DNA of 55,869 bases from Oscillospiraceae bacterium (GTDB lineage Bacteria > Bacillota_A > Clostridia > Oscillospirales > Oscillospiraceae): contig JAFQHF010000157.1 of NCBI GenBank assembly GCA_017398105.1, positions 1-55,869 on the forward strand, written 5' to 3'. The position numbers and the translations under genes are program-made. Under the pieces are notes generated by a model. That model saw nothing but the letters and a program-made list of their open reading frames with translations, made no database searches and was not told where the DNA came from. Positions 1 through 8,565 of this stretch are shown one piece after another. Within the stretch, counting starts at the first letter, position 1. The number at the start of each line of letters is the position of its first letter.

Positions 1-52
1 ATCCCTCCGTCTCGCCTTACGGCGAGCCACCTCCCATTACACAAGGGAGGCT
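1..52. repeat. Double-hairpin intergenic repeat
   Basis: Two adjacent hairpins are visible: CTCGCC (11-16) pairs with GGCGAG (21-26) around TTAC, and CCTCCC (30-35) pairs with GGGAGG (45-50). The layout resembles short GC-rich intergenic repeats common in gut Firmicutes; that comparison is from memory. The second hairpin followed by CTTT could also act as a weak terminator for a gene left of the window. Confidence 0.5.
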
Positions 53-95
53 TTGGGTGCTGTGCATTTTGGTAAACTTTTACGTGTGAATCTAC

Positions 96-431
96 TTTTT
101 TGACAGTCTGAAAGGCTTCGCAGAATTTGCCGCCAAAGCGGCAAACCCATCTGAATCATTTTTGGCCGCGGCGTGTACGTGGACAAAAATACATCTCAGG
201 CTGCAAGTGTGCGAGTTGTGCGCCAAAGGCTACGGGGCCCCCATCAAGCAAATTGTGCTTGATGGGGAGAGGAGATGCTCAGATACAGGTGGAATTTTCT
301 GCTTGCAGAAAATGCAACAATGTATCTGATGCATCGACGAAGTGCGCGCAGCAGACTGCAAAAAACTAGCGGAAAGCCCCGAAGGGGATTTTCGACACGC
401 TGGGACGCATCCGAAAGGATGCGTCCTTTTT
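96..431 (+). ncRNA. Candidate large structured non-coding RNA
   Basis: This gene-free block is dense in self-complementarity. A long-range closing stem pairs TTTTTTG+CAGTCTG (96-110, A103 bulged) with CAGACTG+CAAAAAA (352-365). Inside are perfect hairpins: TTTGCCGC/GCGGCAAA (126-145), CCCCATCAAGCA/TGCTTGATGGGG (239-267, 12 bp), and an extended arm GATGC (274-278), TCAGATACA (279-287), ATTTTCTGC (294-302) with mates at 305-313, 321-329 and 331-335. After the closing stem come a hairpin closed by AGCG/CGCT (368-402) and a rho-independent terminator. No ORF in the block has a ribosome site or a recognisable product. A complex, terminator-ended RNA is strongly suggested. The class is not assigned; raiA-type RNA is one candidate, while RNase P, tmRNA and SRP motifs were not found. 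Confidence 0.6.
403..431 (+). terminator. Intrinsic terminator of the candidate RNA
   Basis: GGACGCATCC (403-412), loop GAAA, GGATGCGTCC (417-426), then a T run. The 10-bp perfect stem with a GNRA loop and T-tract gives the plus-strand direction. Confidence 0.85.
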
Positions 432-484
432 CCGCATGTAAAAGCATTTTGACACGGGAATACGCCATGTAAACCAGCTGTAGA

Positions 485-514
485 TTGACTTTCTTTCCTC
501 TGTCTTTCTATAAT
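485..514 (+). promoter_or_regulatory. Promoter of the XRE-membrane regulator
   Basis: TTGACT (485-490), an 18-bp spacer and TATAAT (509-514), followed by the AGGAGG-like site at 533-539 and the ATG at 547. Confidence 0.8.
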
Positions 515-546
515 GGAGGTACCCTGTAAACAGAGGAGGAATACCC

Positions 547-1935
547 ATGGATCTCGGACAAAAATTAAAGGAAGCCCGGCTCAGGGCAGGACTGAAGCAG
601 GAGGAGCTTGCCGAACAGCTGCAGGTCAGCCGCCAGACCATCTCCAACTGGGAAAATAACCGATCCTACCCGGATATCGCCAGCGTGGTCAAGCTCAGCA
701 GCCTGTATGACCTGAGTCTGGATGCGCTTCTGAAAGAGGATCAGAAGGTGCTGGCGCATTTCGAAAACAAAGCCGCAAAAGTCAGACGCTTCTGGCAGCT
801 GGCCCTGGAATACGCACTGGTGATGGAGATCGTCGGAATTCTTCTTGCCGGTCAGAAATTCCAGACGGTAGGCTACAGCCTGCAGGCACTGGGCGCTGTC
901 GGCACTTGGATCTCTCTTTGGATGCATATCAGGCTTTTTGATCACACAAAAGAAGAAATCCACCGTTTCGTCCTGGGTTTCGGCATCATCATTGCCGGAA
1001 GTCTGATCGAATTTGTATTTCCGGATTTTACCGCCGGTTCCTCTCTCCTCGTTCCTGTTTTTTATCTGGTTCGAAGCACCGGTCCCTTGCTCGTCCTGTT
1101 CAGCAATGTATGGAGTCAGTTCTGGAAAAGCCCCCGGTTTCTGCTGATTCTTGCCTTTCTGATCGGCGTGCCCTTTTTCAATCTGCTTACAAATCTCCAA
1201 TCCGCCGGTTCCCTGAATACAGATACCCCCTTTCCCCAGGACTACCGGATTGATAAGGTACTGTACCCGGAAAATCAGGAAGCTGATCCCGCTGTGCGGA
1301 TCGATCTGCACAGCTTTGCCGACAGCCATACCCTGCGGATCTACAAAAACGGAGACGAATACAAAACCATCGGCACTTTTATTTACCAGGAACCCGCGCA
1401 AACCCAGACCGAAAAGGGGATCTGGCTTCTGGTTCCGGAAAATGCCCCGGAAGCCCGTTACCGGCTGGCCGTGGAGTCCGATGACAGTGTTACCCTTTCC
1501 TATTCGGAAACAGAACAGCTTCAGTGGAAATGGCTTCTCCGGGAGGAGTATCTGTGCCGCATCAGCATTGCCACCTACGGTCACACCATGTATACAAACC
1601 CTGACTGGCTGCTGCCGGATGAGGACGACCCTGCACCCTATTTCAGTCACAAGGATGTGGTGGGAAGCGGCACTCTGACCATCAGCATTCCCGGTCTGGA
1701 AAGCGAGACCCTGGTGCTGACCGAGGAATATCACCACGGCGGCAGCGTCGAATACAACGAATACCAGCTGGAGTCCATTAATCCCGGTTCCTTTGCCCTG
1801 GAACTGAAAACCCGGTACGACGGCAAGCAGGAATATGCCCTTTACCGGATCGCCTACAAGGGCGGCGAATTCCGTTTTACGCTGACCTATGATCTGGGTG
1901 CAAAGGATGCCTTTCAGGAACTGCTGGAAAAATAA
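547..1935 (+). CDS. XRE-family regulator fused to a membrane and extracytoplasmic domain
   Basis: The 462-residue product starts with a Cro/CI helix-turn-helix (about residues 3-60, with a QTISNWE recognition helix). Five hydrophobic segments follow (about 84-101, 108-128, 140-158, 164-183 and 196-214), then a soluble C-terminal region of about 240 residues predicted outside the membrane. This is a one-protein sensor layout in which the DNA-binding head sits at the inner membrane face; ligand and target are unknown. The start is fixed by a strong ribosome site and the promoter at 485-514. The VanW gene follows with its own promoter, so a cell-envelope role is a guess from context only. Confidence 0.8.
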   Translation: MDLGQKLKEARLRAGLKQEELAEQLQVSRQTISNWENNRSYPDIASVVKLSSLYDLSLDALLKEDQKVLAHFENKAAKVRRFWQLALEYALVMEIVGILLAGQKFQTVGYSLQALGAVGTWISLWMHIRLFDHTKEEIHRFVLGFGIIIAGSLIEFVFPDFTAGSSLLVPVFYLVRSTGPLLVLFSNVWSQFWKSPRFLLILAFLIGVPFFNLLTNLQSAGSLNTDTPFPQDYRIDKVLYPENQEADPAVRIDLHSFADSHTLRIYKNGDEYKTIGTFIYQEPAQTQTEKGIWLLVPENAPEARYRLAVESDDSVTLSYSETEQLQWKWLLREEYLCRISIATYGHTMYTNPDWLLPDEDDPAPYFSHKDVVGSGTLTISIPGLESETLVLTEEYHHGGSVEYNEYQLESINPGSFALELKTRYDGKQEYALYRIAYKGGEFRFTLTYDLGAKDAFQELLEK

Positions 1936-1971
1936 ACCGGCTCCTCCAGAGCGTTTTTCGCCTTTCCGATA

Positions 1972-1999
1972 TTGCCATAATTTCTGTACATGGTATAAT
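1972..1999 (+). promoter_or_regulatory. Promoter of the VanW-family gene
   Basis: TTGCCA (1972-1977), 16-bp spacer and TATAAT (1994-1999). The upstream in-frame ATG at 1998 overlaps the -10 box, so translation must start further down, at 2028. Confidence 0.7.
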
Positions 2000-2027
2000 G
2001 GAGAAAACATCTCCCGGAGGGTTTTCC

Positions 2028-3497
2028 ATGAAGCTGCCTTTCCCTGCCCAACTGAAAAAGCACCGGCTGTTCCCTGCCCTGCTGCTCCTGCTTCTGCTGG
2101 CAGCGCTCTTTGTGCCTGTGCGTAATTTCTGGTTTACCCCCATTGCCGATGATGTTTCGGTCGGCGGTGTGGATGTCTCCGGACTGACCCGTCCGAAAGC
2201 CCGTAAGGTACTGAAGCAGACTTTGGAGGCCACATTGTACCGGGAATCCCTTTCCATTCAGCTTCCGCAGGAAACCCTGGAGCTATCCCCGGAAACAAGC
2301 CGTGTCCGGATTTCCTTATCCAAAGCCCTGGATGCTGCCTGCTCTGCTGCCGCCCCTGCCGAAATTTCCCTGCTGCCTTATCTGCAGGTGGATCGATCCG
2401 CCGTGTACAGTCTGCTGGAGCAATATGCTGCCCGGTATGACACCGAACTGACCCAGCCTGTCTGGCAGGCAGAAGGTGCGCTTCCCCCCTTATCCACAGA
2501 CCGGTATGATCCGAAGAACCCCTGCCCTGCCTTGGTGCTGACCATGGGACTTCCCGAGTGTCATCTGGACACGGATGCCGTGTACGAACAGATCCTCACT
2601 GCCATGTCCCGGGCCGTTTCCCTCTGCCCGGAAAACCGGTATCGGATCGCTCCGCAGGTCACTCCGGAAGCCCTTCCGGAAATGCCCAATGTCATCGACA
2701 TTTGCAGGCAGCTGCGCACAGAGCCGGTCAATGACCGGCCGGATCCGGATACCTTCGGCCTGATCCCAGGCTCTTACGGTCTGGCACCGGACAAGCTGGC
2801 CCTGCGCAGAAAGCTGCTGTCTGCCGCACCCGGCGAAACCATCACCGTACCGTTTGTGTATCTTGCCCCCGAGGTTCTGGGGGAAGAAGCTTTCTTTCAG
2901 GACATTCTGGGAGCCTACGAAACCAAGCACACCAGCAACGAAAACCGCAACACCAATCTGCGCCTGCTGTGCGGGGCTTTGGACGGTGTGGTTCTGGAAC
3001 CCGGTGAAGTCTTTTCCTTCAATGAAACCGTGGGTGAACGCAGCAAGGAGCGGGGCTACCTGCCTGCCCCGGCCTATTCCGGAAACCGGCTTGTGGATTC
3101 CTACGGCGGCGGTGTCTGCCAGGGTTCTACAACTTTGTATAACTGCGTACTTCTGTCTGACCTGGAAGTGGTCTTCCGGGCCTGTCACGGTGCGAAAGTC
3201 ACCTATGTTCCCTATGGACTGGATGCTTCCGTCAACTATCTGACCACGGATTTTCAGTTCCGCAACAGTGCCAATTTCCCCATCCGGCTTCAGGCTGAGG
3301 TCTCCGACGGCTATGTGCGCATGAAAATCTTCGGAACCGACGAAAAGGATTATTACATAAAAATGGAGACCCGCACCGGTGAAGACGAGCTGGCCTATTA
3401 TTCCCGCAGCTATAAGTGCAAATATGACAAGAAAACCAATGAGCTGCTCAGCCGGGAAATCGAAGCCTATTCCACCTATTACAAAGCCATTGGCTGA
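2028..3497 (+). CDS. VanW family protein, membrane-anchored
   Basis: The 489-residue product begins with a short basic stretch and one strong membrane helix (about residues 8-30), so most of it should lie outside the cell. The middle resembles the peptidoglycan-binding-like region that usually precedes VanW domains. The C-terminal VanW domain (about 290-430) has the GEVFSFNE and GGGVCQGSTTLYN signatures. The ATG at 2028 is chosen because GGAGG sits 7 nt upstream, whereas the ATG at 1998 lies in the -10 box. VanW was named from vancomycin clusters, but no resistance genes are nearby. The biochemical role of the family is unclear; cell-wall association is the reasonable inference. Confidence 0.85.
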   Translation: MKLPFPAQLKKHRLFPALLLLLLLAALFVPVRNFWFTPIADDVSVGGVDVSGLTRPKARKVLKQTLEATLYRESLSIQLPQETLELSPETSRVRISLSKALDAACSAAAPAEISLLPYLQVDRSAVYSLLEQYAARYDTELTQPVWQAEGALPPLSTDRYDPKNPCPALVLTMGLPECHLDTDAVYEQILTAMSRAVSLCPENRYRIAPQVTPEALPEMPNVIDICRQLRTEPVNDRPDPDTFGLIPGSYGLAPDKLALRRKLLSAAPGETITVPFVYLAPEVLGEEAFFQDILGAYETKHTSNENRNTNLRLLCGALDGVVLEPGEVFSFNETVGERSKERGYLPAPAYSGNRLVDSYGGGVCQGSTTLYNCVLLSDLEVVFRACHGAKVTYVPYGLDASVNYLTTDFQFRNSANFPIRLQAEVSDGYVRMKIFGTDEKDYYIKMETRTGEDELAYYSRSYKCKYDKKTNELLSREIEAYSTYYKAIG

Positions 3498-3500
3498 CAT

Positions 3501-3532
3501 AAAAAAGCGCCTGCTTACGCAGACGCTTTTTT
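3501..3532. terminator. Bidirectional terminator between vanW-like gene and galE
   Basis: AAAAAAGCG-C-CTGC, loop TTAC, GCAG-A-CGCTTTTTT. The A run and T run let it work for both convergent genes. Confidence 0.85.
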
Positions 3533-3544
3533 GCATTTTTCAGA

Positions 3545-4561
3545 TTACTCGCCGAAGCCCATGGGGTTCTGGGACTGCCAACGCCAGGAATCGCGGCACA
3601 TGTCAACCAGATTCTTCTCAGCCTTCCAGCCCAGCTTTTCAGCGGACTTGGCAGGATCGGCATAGCACACAGCCAGATCGCCGGGACGGCGGTCAACGAT
3701 CTTGTAGGGCAGATCCAGGCCATTGGCATCGTTGAAAGCCTTCACCATGTCCAGAACGCTGTAGCCGGTGCCGGTGCCCAGGTTGAACACTTCGCAGCCC
3801 AGGTTCTCAACACTGTACTTAACAGCAGCAACGTGGCCCTTTGCCAGGTCGACCACATGGATGTAGTCGCGGACACCGGTGCCGTCGTGGGTATCGTAGT
3901 CATTGCCGTAAACGCTCAGGAACTCCCGGCGGCCGATGGCAACCTGGGTGATGTAGGGCATCAGATTGTTGGGGATGCCGCGGGGATCCTCACCGATGGA
4001 GCCGGACTCATGGGCACCGATGGGGTTGAAGTAGCGCAGCAGAACGATGCTCCATTCCTTGTCGGCGTGAGCCATGCCGGACAGGATCTGCTCGGTCATG
4101 TACTTGGTCCAGCCGTAGGGGTTGGTGCAGTTGCCGGTCTTGCTGTTTTCCCGCAGGGGCATCTCATTGTCACCGGAGTAGACGGTGGCAGAAGAGGAGA
4201 AAATGATCTTCTTGCAGCCTGCTTCCTCCATGACCTTGGTCAGAACCAGGGTGGAGTTCAGGTTGTTGTCATAGTAGCGCCAGGGCTGGGCAACGGACTC
4301 GCCAACAGCCTTCAGGCCGGCAAAGTGGATGACGGCGGAGATCTCGTTCTCAGCAAAGATCTTCTTCAGCAGATCGGCATCCCGGACGTCGCCCTCGTAG
4401 AACTTGACCTTCTTGCCGGTGAGCATTTCCACACGGTCCAGGCTCTTGGGATTGGAGTTGCACAGGTTGTCGACAACGACGACACCGTAGCCGCTGTTCA
4501 GCAGCTCAACGCAGGTATGGGAACCGATATAGCCGGCACCGCCGGTGACCAGAATGTTCAT
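3545..4561 (-). CDS. galE: UDP-glucose 4-epimerase
   Basis: This 338-residue enzyme interconverts UDP-galactose and UDP-glucose in the Leloir pathway; the cofactor is NAD. The N-terminal Rossmann motif TGGAGYIGSH, the Ser of SSSATVY and the YxxxK of YGWTK give the complete short-chain dehydrogenase catalytic set. Length matches the family (about 330-340). AGGAGG lies just upstream of the ATG at 4561. A probable promoter on this strand has its -10 at 4601-4606 (TATACT) and -35 at 4624-4629. The upstream neighbour on the same strand is a sugar-1-kinase, which fits hexose or N-acetylhexosamine salvage feeding UDP-sugars. Confidence 0.95.
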   Translation of the reverse strand: MNILVTGGAGYIGSHTCVELLNSGYGVVVVDNLCNSNPKSLDRVEMLTGKKVKFYEGDVRDADLLKKIFAENEISAVIHFAGLKAVGESVAQPWRYYDNNLNSTLVLTKVMEEAGCKKIIFSSSATVYSGDNEMPLRENSKTGNCTNPYGWTKYMTEQILSGMAHADKEWSIVLLRYFNPIGAHESGSIGEDPRGIPNNLMPYITQVAIGRREFLSVYGNDYDTHDGTGVRDYIHVVDLAKGHVAAVKYSVENLGCEVFNLGTGTGYSVLDMVKAFNDANGLDLPYKIVDRRPGDLAVCYADPAKSAEKLGWKAEKNLVDMCRDSWRWQSQNPMGFGE

Positions 4562-4610
4562 GGGAAGTTCCTCCTTGTTTATTTAAAAGTTGGTAACTAC
4601 AGTATACAAC

Positions 4611-4673
4611 ATGAAATTGAAAATGGAAAGCTGAAAATTGAAAAATGTGGTGTCCCTTCGGGACTTTTTTCAT
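4611..4673. repeat. AAAATTG-type spacer repeat with small hairpin
   Basis: Four imperfect copies of a GAAAATTGAAA-like unit fill 4611-4647. A 5-bp hairpin GTCCC/GGGAC (4652-4664) follows and is trailed by T6 on the plus strand. It lies between the sugar kinase stop and the galE promoter. It is probably filler plus a weak terminator; no gene is seen. Confidence 0.4.
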
Positions 4674-5798
4674 TTACCTGGCGTACTTGCGGACCACTGC
4701 GCCCATGGCTTCAAACTGCTCTTCCATGTCGCGGACCAGCTTGAACTGGGTACGGCAGCGGTCCAGGTTCTGCTCAGGATAGTGGATGCGGAAATAGTGG
4801 TCACCATCCAGGTAGTCGGTCAGGAAGCGGATACCGCACTCCAGAGTCATGAGCCGTGCACCCCAGGGCAGGTACTCCAGCTCGGCCTCGGTCAGGCTGC
4901 CCTGTGCACCTTCCAGGAAGCCACGGGTAAAGACTTCGTACAATTCAATGTCAAAATTGACCTTGGACAGATCCTTCTCGTCTTCCTTGGAGTGGTTGGC
5001 ACCGAAGCGGATGGAATCGCCGAAATCATTCATAGACAGGCCGGGCATGGTGGTATCCAGGTCGATGACGCAGATGCCTTCGTGGGTATCCCGGTCGATG
5101 AGGATATTATTCAGCTTGGTATCGTTGTGGGTGACCCGCAGGGGCAGCTTGCCGTCCCGCAGAGCCTGCAGGGCAACAGAGCAGTCTGCCTTCCGGTCCA
5201 GAACGAACCGGATCTCTTCCTGGATATCCTTGGCGCGGTCGTGCTTGTCTGCTTCCAGAGCGGCAACGAACTTTTCAAACCGGTTCTCGGTATCATGGAA
5301 CTTAACGATGGTCTCATGCAGAGTCTCGGCAGGATACCCCTGAAGCATATACTGGAACCGGCCGAAAGCCCGGGCAGAAGCCTCGAACAGCTCGGGGGTA
5401 GCGGACTGGAAGCAGTCAGTATTTTCAATGAAGGGGGTCAAACGCCAGGCCTTACCGTTGGAATCGGTATAGTAGTCCTTACCGTCTTTGGTCTTCACCA
5501 GGCTCAGGGTCTCCCGCAGAGGATCGCCGCCGGCAGCGATGATCTTTTCTCTCAGGTAAGAGGTAATGCCAACAAAGTTTTCCATCAGCTCATCGGGATG
5601 GGGGAAGGCTGCAATGGACAGGCCCTGCAGGATAAAACGGATGCAGTCGCCTTCCTGGGGCTGGCAGAGGACACAGAAGGTGTCGTTGATGTGGCCCTGG
5701 CCGTAACGCACCGCACCCAGCAGTGTGGCAGGATAGTCATAGGCACCGAGGACCTCGGCAAGGATCGGATCGTTTTCCGGAATAGAGATCTGACGCAT
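4674..5798 (-). CDS. APH-fold sugar kinase, N-acetylhexosamine 1-kinase (NahK)-like
   Basis: The product is 374 residues from the ATG at 5798, chosen because GGAGG stands 10 nt upstream; longer in-frame starts lack a ribosome site. The aminoglycoside-phosphotransferase fold is shown by the catalytic-loop motif HNDTKLNN (about 221-229) and the metal-binding DLD motif (about 245). Overall sequence and the galE neighbour fit the NahK group, which phosphorylates GlcNAc or GalNAc at C1. That pathway salvages lacto-N-biose or galacto-N-biose in gut bacteria. No GH112 phosphorylase is in the window, so the in vivo substrate is inferred. A possible promoter has TTGACG at 5889-5894. Confidence 0.75.
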   Translation of the reverse strand: MRQISIPENDPILAEVLGAYDYPATLLGAVRYGQGHINDTFCVLCQPQEGDCIRFILQGLSIAAFPHPDELMENFVGITSYLREKIIAAGGDPLRETLSLVKTKDGKDYYTDSNGKAWRLTPFIENTDCFQSATPELFEASARAFGRFQYMLQGYPAETLHETIVKFHDTENRFEKFVAALEADKHDRAKDIQEEIRFVLDRKADCSVALQALRDGKLPLRVTHNDTKLNNILIDRDTHEGICVIDLDTTMPGLSMNDFGDSIRFGANHSKEDEKDLSKVNFDIELYEVFTRGFLEGAQGSLTEAELEYLPWGARLMTLECGIRFLTDYLDGDHYFRIHYPEQNLDRCRTQFKLVRDMEEQFEAMGAVVRKYAR

Positions 5799-6139
5799 AA
5801 TACATTCCCTCCTGGTAATTATTTCAAAATGATTCCATTGGCGAAAATCCCGGTTATCTGCAAGACTAAAGTTGAAATATGCAAATACCGTCAATTTACC
5901 ACCTTGTTTTGTTTCAGTATACCATAGTTTTTGGATGGCTGCAACATATTTCGGAAGTTTTCCTTGTACTTTCCGGCGCGAAAATTTGCACATTTCTCCG
6001 TTCTGACCAATTCGGAATTCCTCCTGTTTCCACAGGGCGGCAGCATTGCAGGAATGGACGGAACACGGCTTTTCCGGCTGCTGCTCTCAGACAGTCTTTG
6101 ATCTGTCATTATTGCTTTTCCACAATTTCGACATTCCTC

Positions 6140-6168
6140 TTGCGCTTTTCTATGTGCAATGCTATAAT
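6140..6168 (+). promoter_or_regulatory. Promoter of the CNNM/CBS pair
   Basis: TTGCGC (6140-6145), 17-bp spacer, TATAAT (6163-6168). AAGGAG lies at 6187-6192 before the GTG start. Confidence 0.75.
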
Positions 6169-6203
6169 AGGAATTACTATTTTTCCAAGGAGTTGGTTTT
6201 TTC

Positions 6204-7205
6204 GTGGACCCGTCCAGTTGTATATTGTATCTGTTTTTCCTGCTCTGCTCCGGCTACTGCGCCAGCGCGGAGACAGCCTATACAGCCGTCAGCAAGGTAC
6301 GCCTGCGTACTATGGCGGACAAGGGCAATAAGCGCGCCAAAAAGGCCCTGTGGGTCTGCGACCGGTTCGACAAAACCCTGACCACGATCCTCATCGGCAA
6401 CAATGTCTTCCACGCTGCCTGTGCTTCCCTGTCTGCTCTGCTGGTCATGCGGCAGTTTGATCAGGAGTTCGTGTTTTACGGCACCCTGATCACCACACTG
6501 ATTGTTTACCTCTTTGCGGAAATGATTCCCAAGAGCCTTGCCAAGGCCCGCTCCGAGGAGATCGCTCTGCTGTTTTCCGGCAGCATGGTGTTCTTCGTGA
6601 AGCTGCTGACCCCCATTTCCGCCCTGTTTTCCGGCATTTCCTCCCTGCTGTCCCGGTTTTTCTCTTCCGGCGACGCCCGGACCGTAACGGAGGAGGATCT
6701 GATCAACATCATCGAGACCATCGAGGATGAAGGCGTTCTGGATCCGGAGCAGCAGGCCCTGGTGAACTCCGCCATGGAATTCCGGGAAAAGCTGGCAGAG
6801 GATATCATGATCCCCATTGATCAGGTGATCTGCGTTTCCAGCACGATTCCGCTGGACGAACTGGCTGATACCGTCAAGACCCTGCCTTACTCCCGTATCC
6901 CGGTCTATGAGGGCAGCGAAACCAATATTGTGGGCATTCTTCCCACCATGCTGTTTCTGAGCCACTATGTTGCCGGGAAGCCCATCGTTCTGCGGAAAAT
7001 GCTGCTGAAGCCCTATGTCTTTGACCGCAAGACCGAGATTTTCGCCCTGCTGCAGCGGATGCGGCTGAACAAGCTGCACATGGTTTTCGTAACCGATGAA
7101 AACCGGAATAAAGTCGGCATCATCACCATGGAGGATCTTCTGGAAGAGCTGGTCGGCGACATTCAGGACGAATCCGATACAGGCGAAGGCCTGCATCTGC
7201 AGTAA
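6204..7205 (+). CDS. CNNM (DUF21) and CBS-pair membrane protein, CorC/HlyC-like
   Basis: This 333-residue protein has an N-terminal DUF21/CNNM membrane domain (about 1-140, three to four helices, starting with the family motif around AETAYTAVS). A cytoplasmic CBS pair follows (about 200-315). Family members are linked to magnesium or cobalt handling, and the CBS pair usually binds adenine nucleotides. The GTG start at 6204 is supported by the upstream AAGGAG; no ATG fits. It stops after the CBS pair and lacks the C-terminal CorC/HlyC domain that its downstream paralogue has, so the two may work as a pair. Confidence 0.85.
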   Translation: MDPSSCILYLFFLLCSGYCASAETAYTAVSKVRLRTMADKGNKRAKKALWVCDRFDKTLTTILIGNNVFHAACASLSALLVMRQFDQEFVFYGTLITTLIVYLFAEMIPKSLAKARSEEIALLFSGSMVFFVKLLTPISALFSGISSLLSRFFSSGDARTVTEEDLINIIETIEDEGVLDPEQQALVNSAMEFREKLAEDIMIPIDQVICVSSTIPLDELADTVKTLPYSRIPVYEGSETNIVGILPTMLFLSHYVAGKPIVLRKMLLKPYVFDRKTEIFALLQRMRLNKLHMVFVTDENRNKVGIITMEDLLEELVGDIQDESDTGEGLHLQ

Positions 7206-7220
7206 AGGAGGCATCCGGAT

Positions 7221-8507
7221 ATGTTACCTTATCTTCTGATCGCCCTGCTGCTGATGGGCTCCGCCTTCTTTTCCGGAACAGAGATCGCCTACACCTCCTT
7301 AAGCAAGCTGAAGCTGAAGCGGGACAGTGAACATCCCACCCTCAGTCAAAAGCTGGTAGGCTTTATCTACAACCACTACGACTATGCCCTGTCCACCGTT
7401 CTGGTCGGCAACAATCTGGTGAACATCGGCGCCACCTCGGTTGCCACGGTTCTGGCCGTGAATCTTGCCGCCCGGCTGAACGGGCGCATCAGCGATGACA
7501 CTGCATCTACCATTGTCACCCTGGTAATGACGGTTCTGATCCTCATTATCGGTGAGATCACCCCCAAAATGATCGCCCGGCGGTGCAATGAGCAGATTGC
7601 AAAAATCGCCGCCTGGCCTCTTCTGGTGATGATGGTCCTGTTCTTCCCCGTCGTCTGGCTCACCAGCTGCGTTGTCAAGCTTCTGAGCCTTCTGTGGAAG
7701 CGGGATGCCCAGTCGGTCACCATCACGGAAGAAGAATTTGAGAACCTGCTGGATACCGCTGAAGACGAAGGCGTTTTTGACGAAAACGAAACCGAACTTC
7801 TGCAGTCCGCCCTGGAATTTACAGACATGGACGCTGCGGATATTCTGACACCCCGCATTGATGTGGTGGGCTTTGAGCTCCACGAGCCCATGGAACACAT
7901 TCTGGAGGTCATTGCAGACACCCAATTCTCCCGGTTCCCCATTTACGAGCGAACCATCGATCATGTGATCGGCATTCTGTATGTCAAGCATCTGCTGAAA
8001 GAGCTGGTGGACAACAGGGATGTGACCCTTTCCGACCTGCTGCTGGAACCTGTATACATTCCCAAGACCATGAAGCTGCACGATATCATGGATGAATTCC
8101 GTACCCATCAGACCCATATGGTCATCGTTGCCGATGAATACGGCGGCATCATGGGTGTTGTCACCATGGAGGACGTTCTGGAGCAGCTGGTAGGCGAGAT
8201 CTGGGATGAAAACGACGATATCGTCAATGACTGGCAGCAGCTGGGCCCCCATCGCTGGGAATGCTCCGGCGACATGAATCTGACGGAATTCTTTGACAAT
8301 CTGGATCTGGATGACGAGAAGCTGGACAGCGACTGCGCCACCGTTGGCGGCTGGGCTGCGGAAAACATCGGCGCCATGCCCGTGGCCTTCGATTCCTTTG
8401 ATTACGAGCAGTTCACCATTCTGGTCAAGCATGTGGATGAAAACCACCGCATCGCACGGCTGCTGATCCTGGAGCATACTTACCGCCCCAAGGACGAGGA
8501 AGCATAA
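7221..8507 (+). CDS. CNNM/CBS/CorC-HlyC transporter-associated protein
   Basis: The 428-residue paralogue of the preceding gene starts 15 nt downstream with an AAAGGAGG site. Domains in order: DUF21/CNNM membrane domain (about 1-150, motif SGTEIAYTS), CBS pair (about 205-320), and a C-terminal CorC_HlyC domain (about 340-425). The family is annotated as hemolysin-like, but ion efflux or sensing (Mg2+/Co2+) is the better-supported role. It is co-transcribed with the shorter paralogue and ended by the hairpin at 8519. Confidence 0.88.
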   Translation: MLPYLLIALLLMGSAFFSGTEIAYTSLSKLKLKRDSEHPTLSQKLVGFIYNHYDYALSTVLVGNNLVNIGATSVATVLAVNLAARLNGRISDDTASTIVTLVMTVLILIIGEITPKMIARRCNEQIAKIAAWPLLVMMVLFFPVVWLTSCVVKLLSLLWKRDAQSVTITEEEFENLLDTAEDEGVFDENETELLQSALEFTDMDAADILTPRIDVVGFELHEPMEHILEVIADTQFSRFPIYERTIDHVIGILYVKHLLKELVDNRDVTLSDLLLEPVYIPKTMKLHDIMDEFRTHQTHMVIVADEYGGIMGVVTMEDVLEQLVGEIWDENDDIVNDWQQLGPHRWECSGDMNLTEFFDNLDLDDEKLDSDCATVGGWAAENIGAMPVAFDSFDYEQFTILVKHVDENHRIARLLILEHTYRPKDEEA

Positions 8508-8518
8508 TGGAAATATGG

Positions 8519-8545
8519 CCCCGGATGTACCAGCATCCGGGGTTT
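8519..8545 (+). terminator. Probable terminator after the CNNM pair
   Basis: Perfect 9-bp stem CCCCGGATG/CATCCGGGG (8519-8527 and 8534-8542) followed by only TTT, so termination may be partial. Confidence 0.6.
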
Positions 8546-8565
8546 CTCAGTAAGGAAGTGACGTT

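Noticed and set aside
127..369. 80-codon Cys-rich frame in the first gene-free block
   Set aside because: No ribosome site, and it overlaps the strongest RNA stems; cysteines arise from TGC/TGT in hairpin arms.
2028..3497. Vancomycin resistance cluster because of the VanW domain
   Set aside because: No vanH, ligase, vanX or vanRS genes are adjacent; VanW domains are common in non-resistant Clostridia.
6204..8507. True hemolysins
   Set aside because: CNNM/CBS proteins carry that name historically; the domain set points to ion handling and not to a secreted toxin.
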